A DNA stretch of 64,000 bases. Origin: CAWFPR01 sp963817635. Lineage in GTDB: Bacteria > Acidobacteriota > Vicinamibacteria > Vicinamibacterales > 2-12-FULL-66-21. Below, piece by piece: positions 16,279-24,889 of this stretch (positions within the stretch are counted from its first letter, which is position 1; every line of letters starts with the position of its first letter). Under the pieces are notes generated by a model. That model did not search any database. It saw nothing but the letters and a program-made list of their open reading frames with translations, and was not told the DNA's origin. The position numbers and the translations under genes were made by a program. Location: the NCBI GenBank assembly GCA_963817635.1, contig CAWFPR010000005.1, forward strand, positions 434,001 through 498,000, read 5' to 3'.

Positions 16279-19036
16279 ATGGATCGGATCCATCTGCTGA
16301 TTCGCCGTGTCGCCGCGATGTTCCGTCGCAGCCGCCTGGACGAGGAGCTCCAGGAGGAGATCCAGCTGCACATCGAATTGCGCCGCCGGGCACTGCTCCA
16401 GGAGGGCATCGAGCCGCGCAACGCGGACCGCGAGGCGAGGCGCATGTTCGGCAACGTGGCGGCGATACGGGAGGAGACGCGCGATATGTGGGGATTTCCG
16501 ACCGTCGAGGCCCTGGTGCAGGACGTGCGGTACGGCGCCCGGATCCTGCGCCGATCGCCCGTCTTCACCGTGACGGCCGTGCTGTCGCTGGCCATCGGGA
16601 TCGGGGCGAGCGCTGCCGTGTTCGGCCTCGCCGACACGGTGCTCTTGCGGAAGCTGCCCGTACCCCGGCCTGACGACCTCGTCAAGCTGCGCTGGACCGT
16701 GCCCGGCGGTGCGCTTCCGTTCGAGTCGCTCTCCGGGTACAGCGCGCAGACGGACAGCGAGAGTTCCAGCACGTCGTTTTCGTTGACGGCCTTCGAGACG
16801 ATCCGGAAGGAAACCGCCGCCGCGCTCGACACCTTCGGGTTCGCCGATCTCGACCGCGTCAACGTCGCCCTCGACGGGCGCCCCGAAACCGAGTTCGCAC
16901 AGGTCGTCTCCGGCAACTACTTCAGCGCGCTTGGCGTGACGCCCGCCGCCGGCCGGTTCATCGGCGACGCCGACGACCGGCCAGGCGCGGCGCCCGTGGC
17001 GGTGATCTCGCACGACTACTGGCAGCGGCGCTTCGGCGCCGCGCCGGACACCGTCGGGCGCTCGATCGTCGTCAACCACATCACCTTCACGATCGCGGGC
17101 ATCGCCCGGCAGGGATTCCATGGCACGCTCCAGGTCGGCCAGGAACCGGCGCTCACGCTGCCGCTGGCGATGTACGGGCCCGTGACGCGCGGCGAGGACC
17201 CGCTGGATCCGCAGTTCTGGTGGGTGCTGATGATGGGCCGCCTGAAGCCGGGCACGAGCGCGGCCGGCGTCCAGCCCCGCCTCGATGCGATCGTGAAGCA
17301 GACGGTCAGGTACGCCCGGGCGTCGATCGCACCCGAGGCCCTGCCGCGCGTCGTCGTCGAACCCGGCGCCGCCGGACAGACCGAGGAGCGCGACAGCATG
17401 CGGGAACCGCTCGTCGCGATGGGCTTCGTCGTGGGGATCGTCCTGCTGGTGGCCTGCGCGAATGTCTCGACGCTGCTGCTCGCCAGGGGCCGCGCCAGGC
17501 GTCGCGAGGTGGCGGTGCGCGTCGCGATTGGCGCGCCGCGGGTGCGCATCGTGCGGCAGCTGCTGACCGAGAGCCTGCTGCTGGCGGTCGTCGGCAGCGC
17601 GCTGGGCCTGGTGGTCGCGCACTGGCTCGGTGCGGCGCTCGCGCCCGCACTGGTGACGCGCGGTTCGTTCGGCATCTCGATCGATCCGGGGCTCGACTGG
17701 CGCGTCCTGGCCTTCACGACGCTCCTCGCGGCCGCATGCAGCGTCGCCTTTGGCCTGGCGCCGGCCCTGCGTTCGACCCTCCTGCAAATCGGCCCGGGCC
17801 TCCAGGAGGCCGGCCGTGCGGCCGCCGCGTCCCGGCGCACGCGCCTGGGCGCGTCGCTCGTCGTCGTGCAGGTGGCCCTGTCGATGCTCCTGTTGAGCGC
17901 GGCCGGGCTGCTCGCGCTCTCGCTGATCAACCTGCAGCGCGTCAGCCCGGGATTCGATCCGCACAACGTGCTGGTCTTCGGCATCGATCCGCAGCAGAAC
18001 GGCTACGACGAGGCGCGGGTTCGCCAGACGCTCGAGCGCGCGCTCGAGAGGCTTCGGGCACTCCCCGGCGTGGCGGGCGCCTCGATTTCGAGCCACCGCC
18101 TCGTGGCGAACTCCGCGTCGACCAGCGTCGCGGTGCGCGCGGACGAGGCGCGGCCGGCTCCCGGTTCGTCGGAGGCGGCGCCGTTCGTGCGATCGCACAG
18201 CGCCTGGCGGCTCACCGTGGACGAGACGTTTCTTCAGACCATGGGCATCCCGGTGCTCCGCGGACGCGGCCTGACGGCGGCCGACACCGGGAACGCTCCC
18301 GCCGCTGCCGTGATCAACGAAGCCCTCGCGAAGCAGCTGTTCGGCACGAGCGATGTCGTCGGACGGGCTTTCAGGTTCGGATTGCACGGCGACACCGACG
18401 TGCACGTCGTGGGCGTCGCGGCCAATGCACGCTATTCATCGATGCGCCGCGATCCGCCGCCAACGGCATATCTCAGCTACCACCAGCAGCCGATGCCGTC
18501 GGCGACATTCGAGGTGCGCGCGACGGACAACGTCAGGTCGCTTGCTCCTTCGGTGCGCGAGGCGATGCGTGAGGTCGATCCCACGCTCCCTCTCGTGAAC
18601 CTGCGCACCGAGGACGATCAGATCGTCGAATCGCTCACCGAAGAACGGCTGTTCGCCCGGCTCGCGACGCTGCTCGGCGCGACGACCCTGCTGCTCGCGG
18701 GTATCGGCGTCTACGGGCTGCTCGCCTACGCGGTGGCGAAGGTGTACCCAGGAAATCGGTGTCCGCATGGCGCTCGGCGCGGAACGGTCGGCCGTGCGCT
18801 GGATGATTCTGAGGCAGTCGATCGCGCTTGCTGGAATCGGGCTGGCTCTCGGCATTCCCGCGGCGCTCTACAGCACGCGCGTTGTCGAGTCGATGCTCTT
18901 CGGCCTGACCGCCCGGGATCCCTTCGCGATCGGGGCCGCGGGGGTCATCATGGCCTGCGTTGCCGTCCTGGCCGCCTACGTTCCCGCTCGGCGCGCCTCG
19001 CGGGTGAACCCGATCGTCGCCCTGCGCGCGGAGTGA
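16279..19036 (+). CDS. Duplicated MacB/FtsX-type orphan permease (ADOP family), one frameshift
   Basis: The protein is about 919 residues. A charged N-terminal helix region (LDEELQEEIQLHIE, typical of acidobacterial orphan permeases) is followed by a first TM, a large periplasmic MacB_PCD domain, three TMs with ANVSTLLLARGRARRREVAVR, a second PCD domain and a final FtsX TM trio ending ARRASRVNPIVALRAE. There is no ATPase domain. The frame breaks near 18742; the last ~90 residues (TQEIGVRMALGAE onward) are one frame away, consistent with one extra base. It is cotranscribed with padR. Substrate is unknown; related MacB systems export peptides or macrolides. Confidence 0.88.
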
Positions 19037-19087
19037 GCGGCGCGGGCTGCCTCAGGCGCCCGTCGGCCGGCGGGGATCCGCCCGTGA

Positions 19088-20062
19088 TCAGGGAAACAGG
19101 ATGGCGTGCGGCTGATACAGCTCTTCGACCCGCTGCCGCTCTCCGTCCGTCAACACGATCTCCAGCGCGGCAATCGACTGATCCAGCTGGTCGATCGTCG
19201 AGGCCCCGACGATCGGCGTCACTCCCGGCTGGCTGGCGATCCACGCCAGCGCGATCTGGGCGGGCTTCACGCCTCGCGCGGCGGCGACCTCGACGACACG
19301 ATCGACGATCTGGAAGTCCGAGTCGGCGTAGTAGAGACGATGGGCGAAGTCGTCCTGCTTCGCGCGCGACGTGTCGCCCTTGTCGGACGCGCGGCGGTTG
19401 CCGGCGAGGAATCCGCGGGCGAGCGGGCTCCAGGGAATGTAGCCGGTCCCTTCCGCGCGGCACAACGGCAGCATCTCGCGTTCGTCCTCGCGGTAGACCA
19501 GGTTGTAGTGATTCTGCACGGACACGAACCGCGTCCACCCGTGCAGGTCGGCAACGTAGAGCGCCTTCGTGAACTGCCAGGCCGCCATGTTGGACGCGCC
19601 GATGTAGCGCGCCTTTCCGGACTTCACGATGTCGTCGAGGGCGGACAGCGTTTCCTCGATCGGCGTCTCGTCGTCCCAGCAGTGAACCTGGTAGAGATCC
19701 ACGTAGTCGGTCCCGAGGCGGCGCAGCGACGCGTCGATGGCGGCCATCAGGTGCTTGCGCGAGGAGCCGCGATCGTTGGGCGCGTCCGACATCGGAAAGA
19801 ACGCCTTCGTGGCCAGCACCACCTCGTCACGCCTCGCGAAATCGCGCAGGGCGCGCCCGACGACCTCCTCCGAAGCGCCGCGCGAGTACATGTCGGCGGT
19901 GTCGACGAAGTTGATGCCCTGCTCGAGGGCGCGCTGGATGAACGGCCGCGACGCCCCTTCCGACAGCACCCAGGATCGCCAGCCGGGATCGCCGAACGTC
20001 ATCGTGCCGAGACAGATGCGGGAGACCTTCAGCCCCGAACGGCCGAGATTCACGTACTCCAT
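19088..20062 (-). CDS. Aldo/keto reductase
   Basis: This is a 324-residue TIM-barrel NADPH-dependent oxidoreductase. The catalytic tetrad is visible: Asp and Tyr in NFVDTADMYSRGASE, Lys in VLATKAF and His in LYQVHCWD. The end has IVGASTIDQLDQSIAAL typical of the coenzyme-binding region. The start EYVNLGRSGLKVSRICLGTM matches the YajO/Gcy1-like branch. The physiological substrate cannot be inferred. It is convergent with the orphan permease. A TAATAT box 6 nt before the ATG suggests a leaderless transcript. Confidence 0.92.
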   Translation of the reverse strand: MEYVNLGRSGLKVSRICLGTMTFGDPGWRSWVLSEGASRPFIQRALEQGINFVDTADMYSRGASEEVVGRALRDFARRDEVVLATKAFFPMSDAPNDRGSSRKHLMAAIDASLRRLGTDYVDLYQVHCWDDETPIEETLSALDDIVKSGKARYIGASNMAAWQFTKALYVADLHGWTRFVSVQNHYNLVYREDEREMLPLCRAEGTGYIPWSPLARGFLAGNRRASDKGDTSRAKQDDFAHRLYYADSDFQIVDRVVEVAAARGVKPAQIALAWIASQPGVTPIVGASTIDQLDQSIAALEIVLTDGERQRVEELYQPHAILFP

Positions 20063-20068
20063 CCCGCG

Positions 20069-20074
20069 ATATTA
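20069..20074 (-). promoter_or_regulatory. -10 box TAATAT for leaderless reductase mRNA
   Basis: TAATAT on the minus strand ends 6 nt before the ATG at 20062. Confidence 0.4.
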
Positions 20075-20174
20075 CCGCAGGGCGCCGCGCGCGGCCGGCG
20101 GGCGCGGGTCGGGCGCAACGGACCCGGGTCCCTGCGCGGCCTGCAGGTTCGTCTCGAAGAGCGCGCGGCCGTCG

Positions 20175-20618
20175 TCATCGCTGCGTTTCCTCCTCGACCG
20201 CATGCTTCAAGTTCGGCAGCTGAGCGCGGTAACGGCGGCGATTTCCCCGAAAGAGGAACGGCAACGCGAGCCACATGAATCCGTGGGGCTGAATGTCACA
20301 GGTGAACCGGACGAGCGTTCCCGATCCGCGCGGCTCGAGCGTGTATTCGAAGACACCGGTCACGTTGCTGGCCGTGTTGCGCAATCCGAGCCGGCGGGGC
20401 GGGTCGAACGCCCACACCTCGGACGCCGCCTTGCGGACCGTGCCCATCACGTCGAACGTGACCAGCAGCTCGGAGCCTACGCCCAGCGGGCCCGGTGTGG
20501 CCACCTCGATCTGGCGCACGAGATTTCGCCACCTGGATGCGCGGTCGAAATTCAGCATGAAGCCGAAGACGGTCTCCGGCGGCCGGGCGATTTCGATGGC
20601 ATACGTGAAGGACCGCAT
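20175..20618 (-). CDS. SRPBCC (START-like) domain protein
   Basis: This 147-residue protein has the SRPBCC helix-grip pattern: FTYAIEIARPPETVFGFM and FDRASRW at the start, LGVGSELLVTFDVMG, then a long terminal region. Such proteins bind hydrophobic ligands or act in polyketide or stress metabolism; the ligand is unknown. Its ATG overlaps the stop of the XRE regulator by one base (ATGA), so translation is coupled. It is the last gene of a three-gene operon with the regulator and a small membrane protein. The C-terminus has a hydrophobic LALPFLF segment. Confidence 0.82.
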   Translation of the reverse strand: MRSFTYAIEIARPPETVFGFMLNFDRASRWRNLVRQIEVATPGPLGVGSELLVTFDVMGTVRKAASEVWAFDPPRRLGLRNTASNVTGVFEYTLEPRGSGTLVRFTCDIQPHGFMWLALPFLFRGNRRRYRAQLPNLKHAVEEETQR

Positions 20619-20818
20619 CAGTCCGTCTCCTCCAGTTCGAAGATGTCCTCGACCCGCCGGTCGAAGATGCGGGCGATCCTCATCGCCAGCGGCAGGCTGG
20701 GGTCGTACTTGCCGGTTTCGATCGCGTTGATGGCCTGCCGCGAGACGCCGGCCCGCAGGCCCAGTTCGAGCTGCGACCAGTTCTGCTCCGCCCGCAGGAC
20801 CTTCAGCCGGGTTTTCAT
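20618..20818 (-). CDS. Small XRE-family helix-turn-helix regulator
   Basis: The product is 66 residues and is only a Cro/C1-type HTH: LRAEQNWSQLELGLRAGVSR, then QAINAIETGKYDPSLPLAM and IARIFDRRVEDIFE. This compact type usually sits in an operon with a small membrane protein, as here. It overlaps both neighbours (TGA/ATG overlaps). It is the obvious candidate to bind the 34-bp palindrome covering the operon promoter and so to repress its own operon. Confidence 0.92.
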   Translation of the reverse strand: MKTRLKVLRAEQNWSQLELGLRAGVSRQAINAIETGKYDPSLPLAMRIARIFDRRVEDIFELEETD

Positions 20819-21207
20819 CGGTAGTACCGCGAGGCCAGGACGAGAGCGACGGCCCAGCTGACTGCCATGACGAGGAGGATGCGGGACAGCGGCACGTAGC
20901 CCACGAGCTCTGCGCGTTGGAGCAGGTCGCTGGCGAGCACGAACACGGCCGTCGCGGCGAACGCGCCGCCCAGAGCGACGAGGTGCACGAGTCTGGCGAA
21001 CTCATCCTGGGCGCGGATTGCCACGGCGGTGGCCACGAGCCACGGCAGGAAACCCAGGACACCGATTGCTGCCAGAGTTCCGCGCACCGCCGCGCTGGAC
21101 GGCCCCTGGTTCAGGGCTACCACCGCCCCTGTGTAGCTGCTGACCCACAGCAGCAGTGCCCCCACAATGAACCCCAGTCGGCGCAGTCCCGAATCGTCCT
21201 TGGCCAT
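20815..21207 (-). CDS. Small four-helix membrane protein of an XRE operon
   Basis: The product is about 130 residues with four hydrophobic segments (LGFIVGALLLWV, IGVLGFLPWLVATAVAI, LVALGGAFAATAVFVLA, SRILLVMAVSWAVALVLA) and an AQDEF motif in the central loop typical of small membrane proteins paired with XRE regulators. Function is unknown. The start could be ATG 21207 or 21210; GGGAG is 7 or 4 nt away respectively, so 21207 is preferred. It is the first gene of the operon controlled by the palindromic promoter at 21225-21258. Confidence 0.75.
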   Translation of the reverse strand: MAKDDSGLRRLGFIVGALLLWVSSYTGAVVALNQGPSSAAVRGTLAAIGVLGFLPWLVATAVAIRAQDEFARLVHLVALGGAFAATAVFVLASDLLQRAELVGYVPLSRILLVMAVSWAVALVLASRYYR

Positions 21208-21224
21208 CATGTGTCTCCCGAACA

Positions 21225-21258
21225 TGACATAATGTAATGTATACATTACATTATGTCA
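21225..21258. promoter_or_regulatory. 34-bp perfect palindrome overlapping a sigma70 promoter
   Basis: The 17-base half-site TGACATAATGTAATGTA is followed directly by its exact reverse complement. On the minus strand it contains TTGACA (21254-21259), a 17-bp spacer and TACATT (21231-21236), a near-ideal sigma70 promoter whose start would be ~21224. A repressor dimer or tetramer on this operator would block the promoter fully. The XRE protein of the operon is the probable ligand. No other long perfect palindrome of AT-rich sequence was noticed in the window. Confidence 0.8.
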
Positions 21259-21403
21259 AGCACAGCTTTCACCGTTGGCGGTCGGCTTCACCCTGGCCAG
21301 ATGTTCGTGGCGGGTGGCCGCGCCGGGCGCGGTCCTCCTGCGATCGCGCTCATGACCTGGCGTCCGCCCCAGACTTGTCTCAGACTCGACGCCGGGCGAC
21401 GCC

Positions 21404-21409
21404 TATAAT
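21404..21409 (+). promoter_or_regulatory. -10 box TATAAT of the FMN-binding gene
   Basis: TATAAT ends 9 nt before the ATG at 21419, giving a transcript with a leader of about 2-3 nt. Confidence 0.5.
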
Positions 21410-21418
21410 GTCCAACCG

Positions 21419-22073
21419 ATGTCGCAGGACGGATTCAGGAACAAGGCGGCCAACAGCCTGCTCGCGTTGAGTTCGGCGGCCGTGCTTGCGGTGTACGCCG
21501 CTGGCTACCAGCGCACGCGGACGGCCGCGGATCGTTTCGCCGCGCAGGCGGCTGTGCGCCGGCCGGTCACTCCAGTCACGCTCGCGACGACGGCGGCGGA
21601 CCCGACCGCGCCGGCGGTCGAGGCGGCGGTCCACCCTGCCCCCGTCGCGCCGCCGCGCCAGCCCGCCAGGCGTGCGCGTCCGAGGAGGGCGCGGCGCGCG
21701 AATCCTGCGCCGGCGCTGGCGCCGCCTGCCACGCTGCCGGTGGCCGCGATTCCCGTGAACGAGCCGGCTCCGGTCGCGCCGCCGCCGCCCCCGGCTGCGC
21801 CCGAAGCGCCGCTCTACAAGGACGGCACCTACCTTGGCTGGGGCTCTTCGCGTCACGGCGACATCCAGGCGGCGGTCGTCATCGAGAACGGCCGCATCGC
21901 CTCGGCGACCATCGCGCAGTGCTTCACTCGATATTCCTGCTCGGTAGATTGGCCGCCTCCCGCCGCAGGTGGCCGAGCGTCAGAGCCCCGAGGTGGACTA
22001 CGTGTCGGGCGCCACGCAAAGCACCAACGCCTTCTATTACGCGGTCGTCGAGGCACTCGGCAAGGCCGAGTAG
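21419..22073 (+). CDS. FMN-binding-domain (RnfG/NqrC-like) protein, frameshifted
   Basis: An N-terminal hydrophobic anchor (SLLALSSAAVLAVYAAGY) and a long Pro/Ala/Arg-rich linker lead to a C-terminal FMN_bind domain. That domain starts at YKDGTYLGWGSSRHGDIQAAVVIENGRI and ends with DYVSGATQSTNAFYYAV, where the SGAT Thr is the flavin attachment residue. The frame breaks at ~21946: removing one G restores CSVIGRLPPQVAERQSPEVDYVSGAT to the stop at 22073. The protein would carry covalent FMN outside the inner membrane, attached by the ApbE encoded next. Confidence 0.8.
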
Positions 22074-22078
22074 CCGGC

Positions 22079-22985
22079 GTGCCCGTCCTCGCTGACGTTC
22101 TGATGGGAACCGTCGTCACCATCCACGTAAAGGTCGGACGACCATCCGGGATGCGAAGATGGCGCCATCGCCCGGGCGTTCGACTGGTTCAGGGAGATCG
22201 AGGCGCGGTGCACGCGGTTCGACGCGGACAGCGAGATCATGCAGCTTGCGGCCCGCCCGGGTGTGCCGATGCGCGCGAGCGCGGTCGTCTTCGAGGCCGT
22301 GCGGTTTGCGCTCTCGGTGGCACGCGAGACAGGCGGCGCCTTCGACCCGACGGTGGGGGGCAGGATGGCGGCCAGGGGATTCAACCGCGAGCACCGGACC
22401 GGCCGTGTTGTGACGGAGCGTCGAGTCAGACGGTGCCAGCTATCGCGACGTGGATCTGGATGTCGCGAAAGAGCGCACGATTACGCTTCGCCGGCCGCTG
22501 ACGCTGGACCTCGGTGCCGTCGCCAAAGGGCTCGCTGTGGACACGGCCGCCCGCGAGTTGCGGCGATTCGGAGATTTCGCCATCGACGCGGGCGGCGATC
22601 TATACCTCGGTGGACGCAATCCGGAAGGTAGCCCCTGGTCGCGTGGGGGTGCGCCATCCGCGGGCGGACGGGGCGTTGCTCGATACGCTGCGGGTATCCG
22701 GCGCGGCGGTGTGCACGTCCGGCGACTACGAACGGCCGGGTGCTCGAGGATCGCGCGGCGGGACAACATCATCTGCTCGACCCCCGGACCGGCGCGTCGC
22801 CGACGGCCGCCGCGAGCGTGACCGTCGTGGCGCCGACCGCCATGCTCGCGGATGCCCTGGCAACGGCGGCGTTCGTGCTGGGTCCGGTTGACGGTCTGCG
22901 GCTGCTCGAGCGCCACGGCGTCGAAGGGCTGATCGTCACGCCGTCGCTTGAACGGTTCGAAACGGCTGGCTTTCCGCGGTCGTAG
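22079..22985 (+). pseudogene. apbE: FAD:protein FMN transferase, at least four frameshifts
   Basis: ApbE hallmarks are all recognisable but scattered over the three frames: MGTVVTIHV, WFREIEARCTRFDADSE, GGAFDPTVGG, LDLGAVAKGLAVD, FAIDAGGDLYLGG, VSGAAVCTSGDYER, HHLLDPRTG and DALATAAFVLG. Frame changes occur between ~22140 and ~22170, ~22400 and ~22440, ~22630 and ~22650, and near 22740. The intact enzyme would attach FMN to the SGAT threonine of the neighbouring protein. The number of breaks is far above that of other genes in the window, so decay or a locally poor sequence must be considered. Confidence 0.75.
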
Positions 22986-22990
22986 ATAGG

Positions 22991-23859
22991 ATGCGCGTGC
23001 GCAAAAAGGAGATTACTTTCTCAAGACACCCAAAGGCCTCCTCACGATCGCGCTGGCGATTCTCGTCGCGATCGCCGCCCCGCACGAGGGCATCGTCGTG
23101 GTGGCGGCCGGGCTCGTGAGTGCGATCGTCGCCGCGGGTCTGTTCGACGTCGCAGCCCTTCGCCTGACGCACACGAGAGTGGCTGTTTCCGAGCGGCGCG
23201 ATCCTCACCGGGATGATTGTGGCGATGGTGCTGAGCACGCAGACCCCGTGGTATGTCGTCGGCGTCACGTCGGCGGTCGCTGTCGCCACGAAGTACCTGT
23301 TCCGGACGCGGGCCGGGAACGTCTTCAATCCGGCGGCGTTGGCAATCGTGGTGCTGTTCCCCGTGTTCCGCGAGGGCCAGAGCTGGTGGGGTGCGCTGCC
23401 CGAGGTGGCGCCGGCCGCGCAGCTGGCGCTCGGCGGCACCGGTGTGTTCATCGCATGGCGCGTGAACAAGCTGCCGCTGGTCGTGTCGTTTCTCGGCGTC
23501 TACTACCTGCTCTTCACCCTCACGGCCTTCACGAGCGACCCGGCGTGGGTGTCGGAAGTGTTCCGGACACCGGATGTGCAGGCGGTCCTGTATTTTGCGT
23601 GCTTCATTCTGACGGATCCGCCGACGTCCCCGGTGAAGGCTCCCGATCAGATAGCGTTTGCACGCGATCGTGGACGACGGTCAGTTACGCGATCTTCGAG
23701 TGGACAGGGGCGGTCTACTATCTGCTCGCCGGCGTGCTGGTGGGAAACGGCTGGGAGTGCTGGCGCCGAGTGAGCCGCCGAACCGACCGCGGTTTTCCGG
23801 CGGGGATCGGCGTGTTCCTGCGCGAACTCACGCCGTGGCGCGCGCGCGTCAACGCCTGA
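22991..23859 (+). pseudogene. RnfD/NqrB-family membrane flavoprotein subunit, three frameshifts
   Basis: Conserved blocks are LKTPKGLLTIALAILVAIAAPHEG, FPSGAILTGMIVAMVLS, VFNPAALAIVVLF, WWGALPEV, FILTDPPTSPVKAPDQ and FEWTGAVYYLLAGVLVG, giving a multi-helix membrane protein. Breaks are in the A5 run after 23001 (one A missing), near 23180, and near 23660. The TDPPTSPVK region corresponds to the flavin-binding segment of RnfD/NqrB-like proteins. With the FMN-binding protein and ApbE it forms a compact electron-transfer module, perhaps feeding extracytoplasmic flavin. All three genes are broken. Confidence 0.75.
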
Positions 23860-23870
23860 CCGGGCTTCAA

Positions 23871-23991
23871 CCGAAGCTGGGTCGAAGCTGGGTCGAAGCT
23901 GGGTTGAAGCTGGGTGCTGAAGCTGGGTCGAAGCTGGGTTGAAGCTGGGTCGAAGCTGGGTCGAAGCTGGGTTGAAGCTCGGTGAAGGTGG
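23871..23991. repeat. Tandem repeat, 11-bp unit TCGAAGCTGGG, about 10-11 copies
   Basis: Units alternate TCGAAGCTGGG and TTGAAGCTGGG, with one 13-bp unit in the middle and degenerate copies at the right end. The array fills the entire space between two convergent genes (stops at 23859 and 23993). The 11-bp period is close to one helical turn, so the GAAGC tracts are phased along one DNA face. Confidence 0.9.
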
Positions 23992-23992
23992 G

Positions 23993-24868
23993 TCAGCGCG
24001 TGGGGCCGTGGTAGGCGAGCTCGCCGGCCTCGATCCGGACGGGCAGACGGTTCGCCTTGAGCGGCAGCGGACACGTCGCAAACTCCGTGAACGCGCACGG
24101 CGGGTTGACTGCCTTGTTGAAATCGAGGATGACCACACCGTCCTTCGGCAGGGCCGCATACAGGAAACGACCGGCCCGGTACGTCTCGTCCCGGCTGGTG
24201 AGATCGCTGAAGATGAAGAACAGCTCGTTCTCTTCCTGGCTCTCATACACCGGCTCGAGCCGCAGCGATTGCCCGTCCAGCATGAACGTGACGTAGCCCG
24301 GACTCTTCATCTCCGGCTCCTGCCCGAGCACGTTCGGCACGCGCACGACACGAGGCGACGGATACGGGACGAATTTCGCGGTCACACGATAGGCCGGTCG
24401 AACCGGATACCAGCGAAGCCCCGTGAACCCCCGTCGCATCGCGCTGTGCAGGTCGCGCATCCGAATGCCAATCCGATCGACGCGCTGTATCGGGAACATC
24501 ACGAGATCTCCCGAGACAATGGCGCCGCGATCGCCCGCGCTCAGATCGAGTACCGCGGTCGTCACCGGGCGACCCTTGACCGTGACGTGCGCCGACGCAT
24601 CGGCCGTGAACGTCACGGTGCCGTGCTCGAGCTCGAACGTCCCGAGCCTCGCCGGAGCGCTGGCGGGAAGCTGGACGTCGCTGCCCGCGGCGCTGCCCGC
24701 GCGGTTCTGTCCCGGCTTCAGCCAGAACAACCCGGCGACCGTCAGCCACCCGTCGTCGGCCTTCAGCTCTGCCTCGCTATCGGCGCGGAATTTCTGGATG
24801 TCGGCCGAATAGGAAGCCGGCTGCGCCCACACGAAGGCAAGGATCAGCGCAAGAACAACACTCGCCAT
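23993..24868 (-). CDS. DUF1684 secreted protein
   Basis: The 291-residue protein begins with a signal peptide (LALILAFVWAQPASY). The DUF1684 pattern is clear: EAELKADDGWLTVAGLFWLKPG near the start and ILDFNKAVNPPCAFTEFATC-PLP near the end, the latter the hallmark of the family. Function is not established. It ends against the 11-bp tandem repeat and starts 21 bp from the divergent membrane/polymerase gene. Confidence 0.9.
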   Translation of the reverse strand: MASVVLALILAFVWAQPASYSADIQKFRADSEAELKADDGWLTVAGLFWLKPGQNRAGSAAGSDVQLPASAPARLGTFELEHGTVTFTADASAHVTVKGRPVTTAVLDLSAGDRGAIVSGDLVMFPIQRVDRIGIRMRDLHSAMRRGFTGLRWYPVRPAYRVTAKFVPYPSPRVVRVPNVLGQEPEMKSPGYVTFMLDGQSLRLEPVYESQEENELFFIFSDLTSRDETYRAGRFLYAALPKDGVVILDFNKAVNPPCAFTEFATCPLPLKANRLPVRIEAGELAYHGPTR

Positions 24869-24878
24869 GGTTCAGATT

Positions 24879-24884
24879 TATCAT
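24879..24884 (+). promoter_or_regulatory. -10-like TATCAT before the membrane/polymerase gene
   Basis: TATCAT ends 5 nt before the ATG at 24890 in the 21-bp divergent spacer, suggesting a leaderless transcript. The spacer is too short for a conventional leader and ribosome-binding site. Confidence 0.4.
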
Positions 24885-24889
24885 GAAGC

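Noticed and set aside
16246..18405. Long open frame antisense to the orphan permease
   Set aside because: Arg/His/Asp-rich low-complexity translation, no family motif, no ribosome-binding site; explained by high GC content opposite a real gene.
21237..21258. Identical short peptide starts MYTLHYV on both strands around 21240
   Set aside because: This is a consequence of the perfect DNA palindrome, not two genes.
23647..24246. Minus-strand frame translating the tandem repeat as a repetitive Pro/Ser peptide
   Set aside because: Overlaps two convergent genes and the repeat; no start signals. The repeat is better seen as non-coding DNA.
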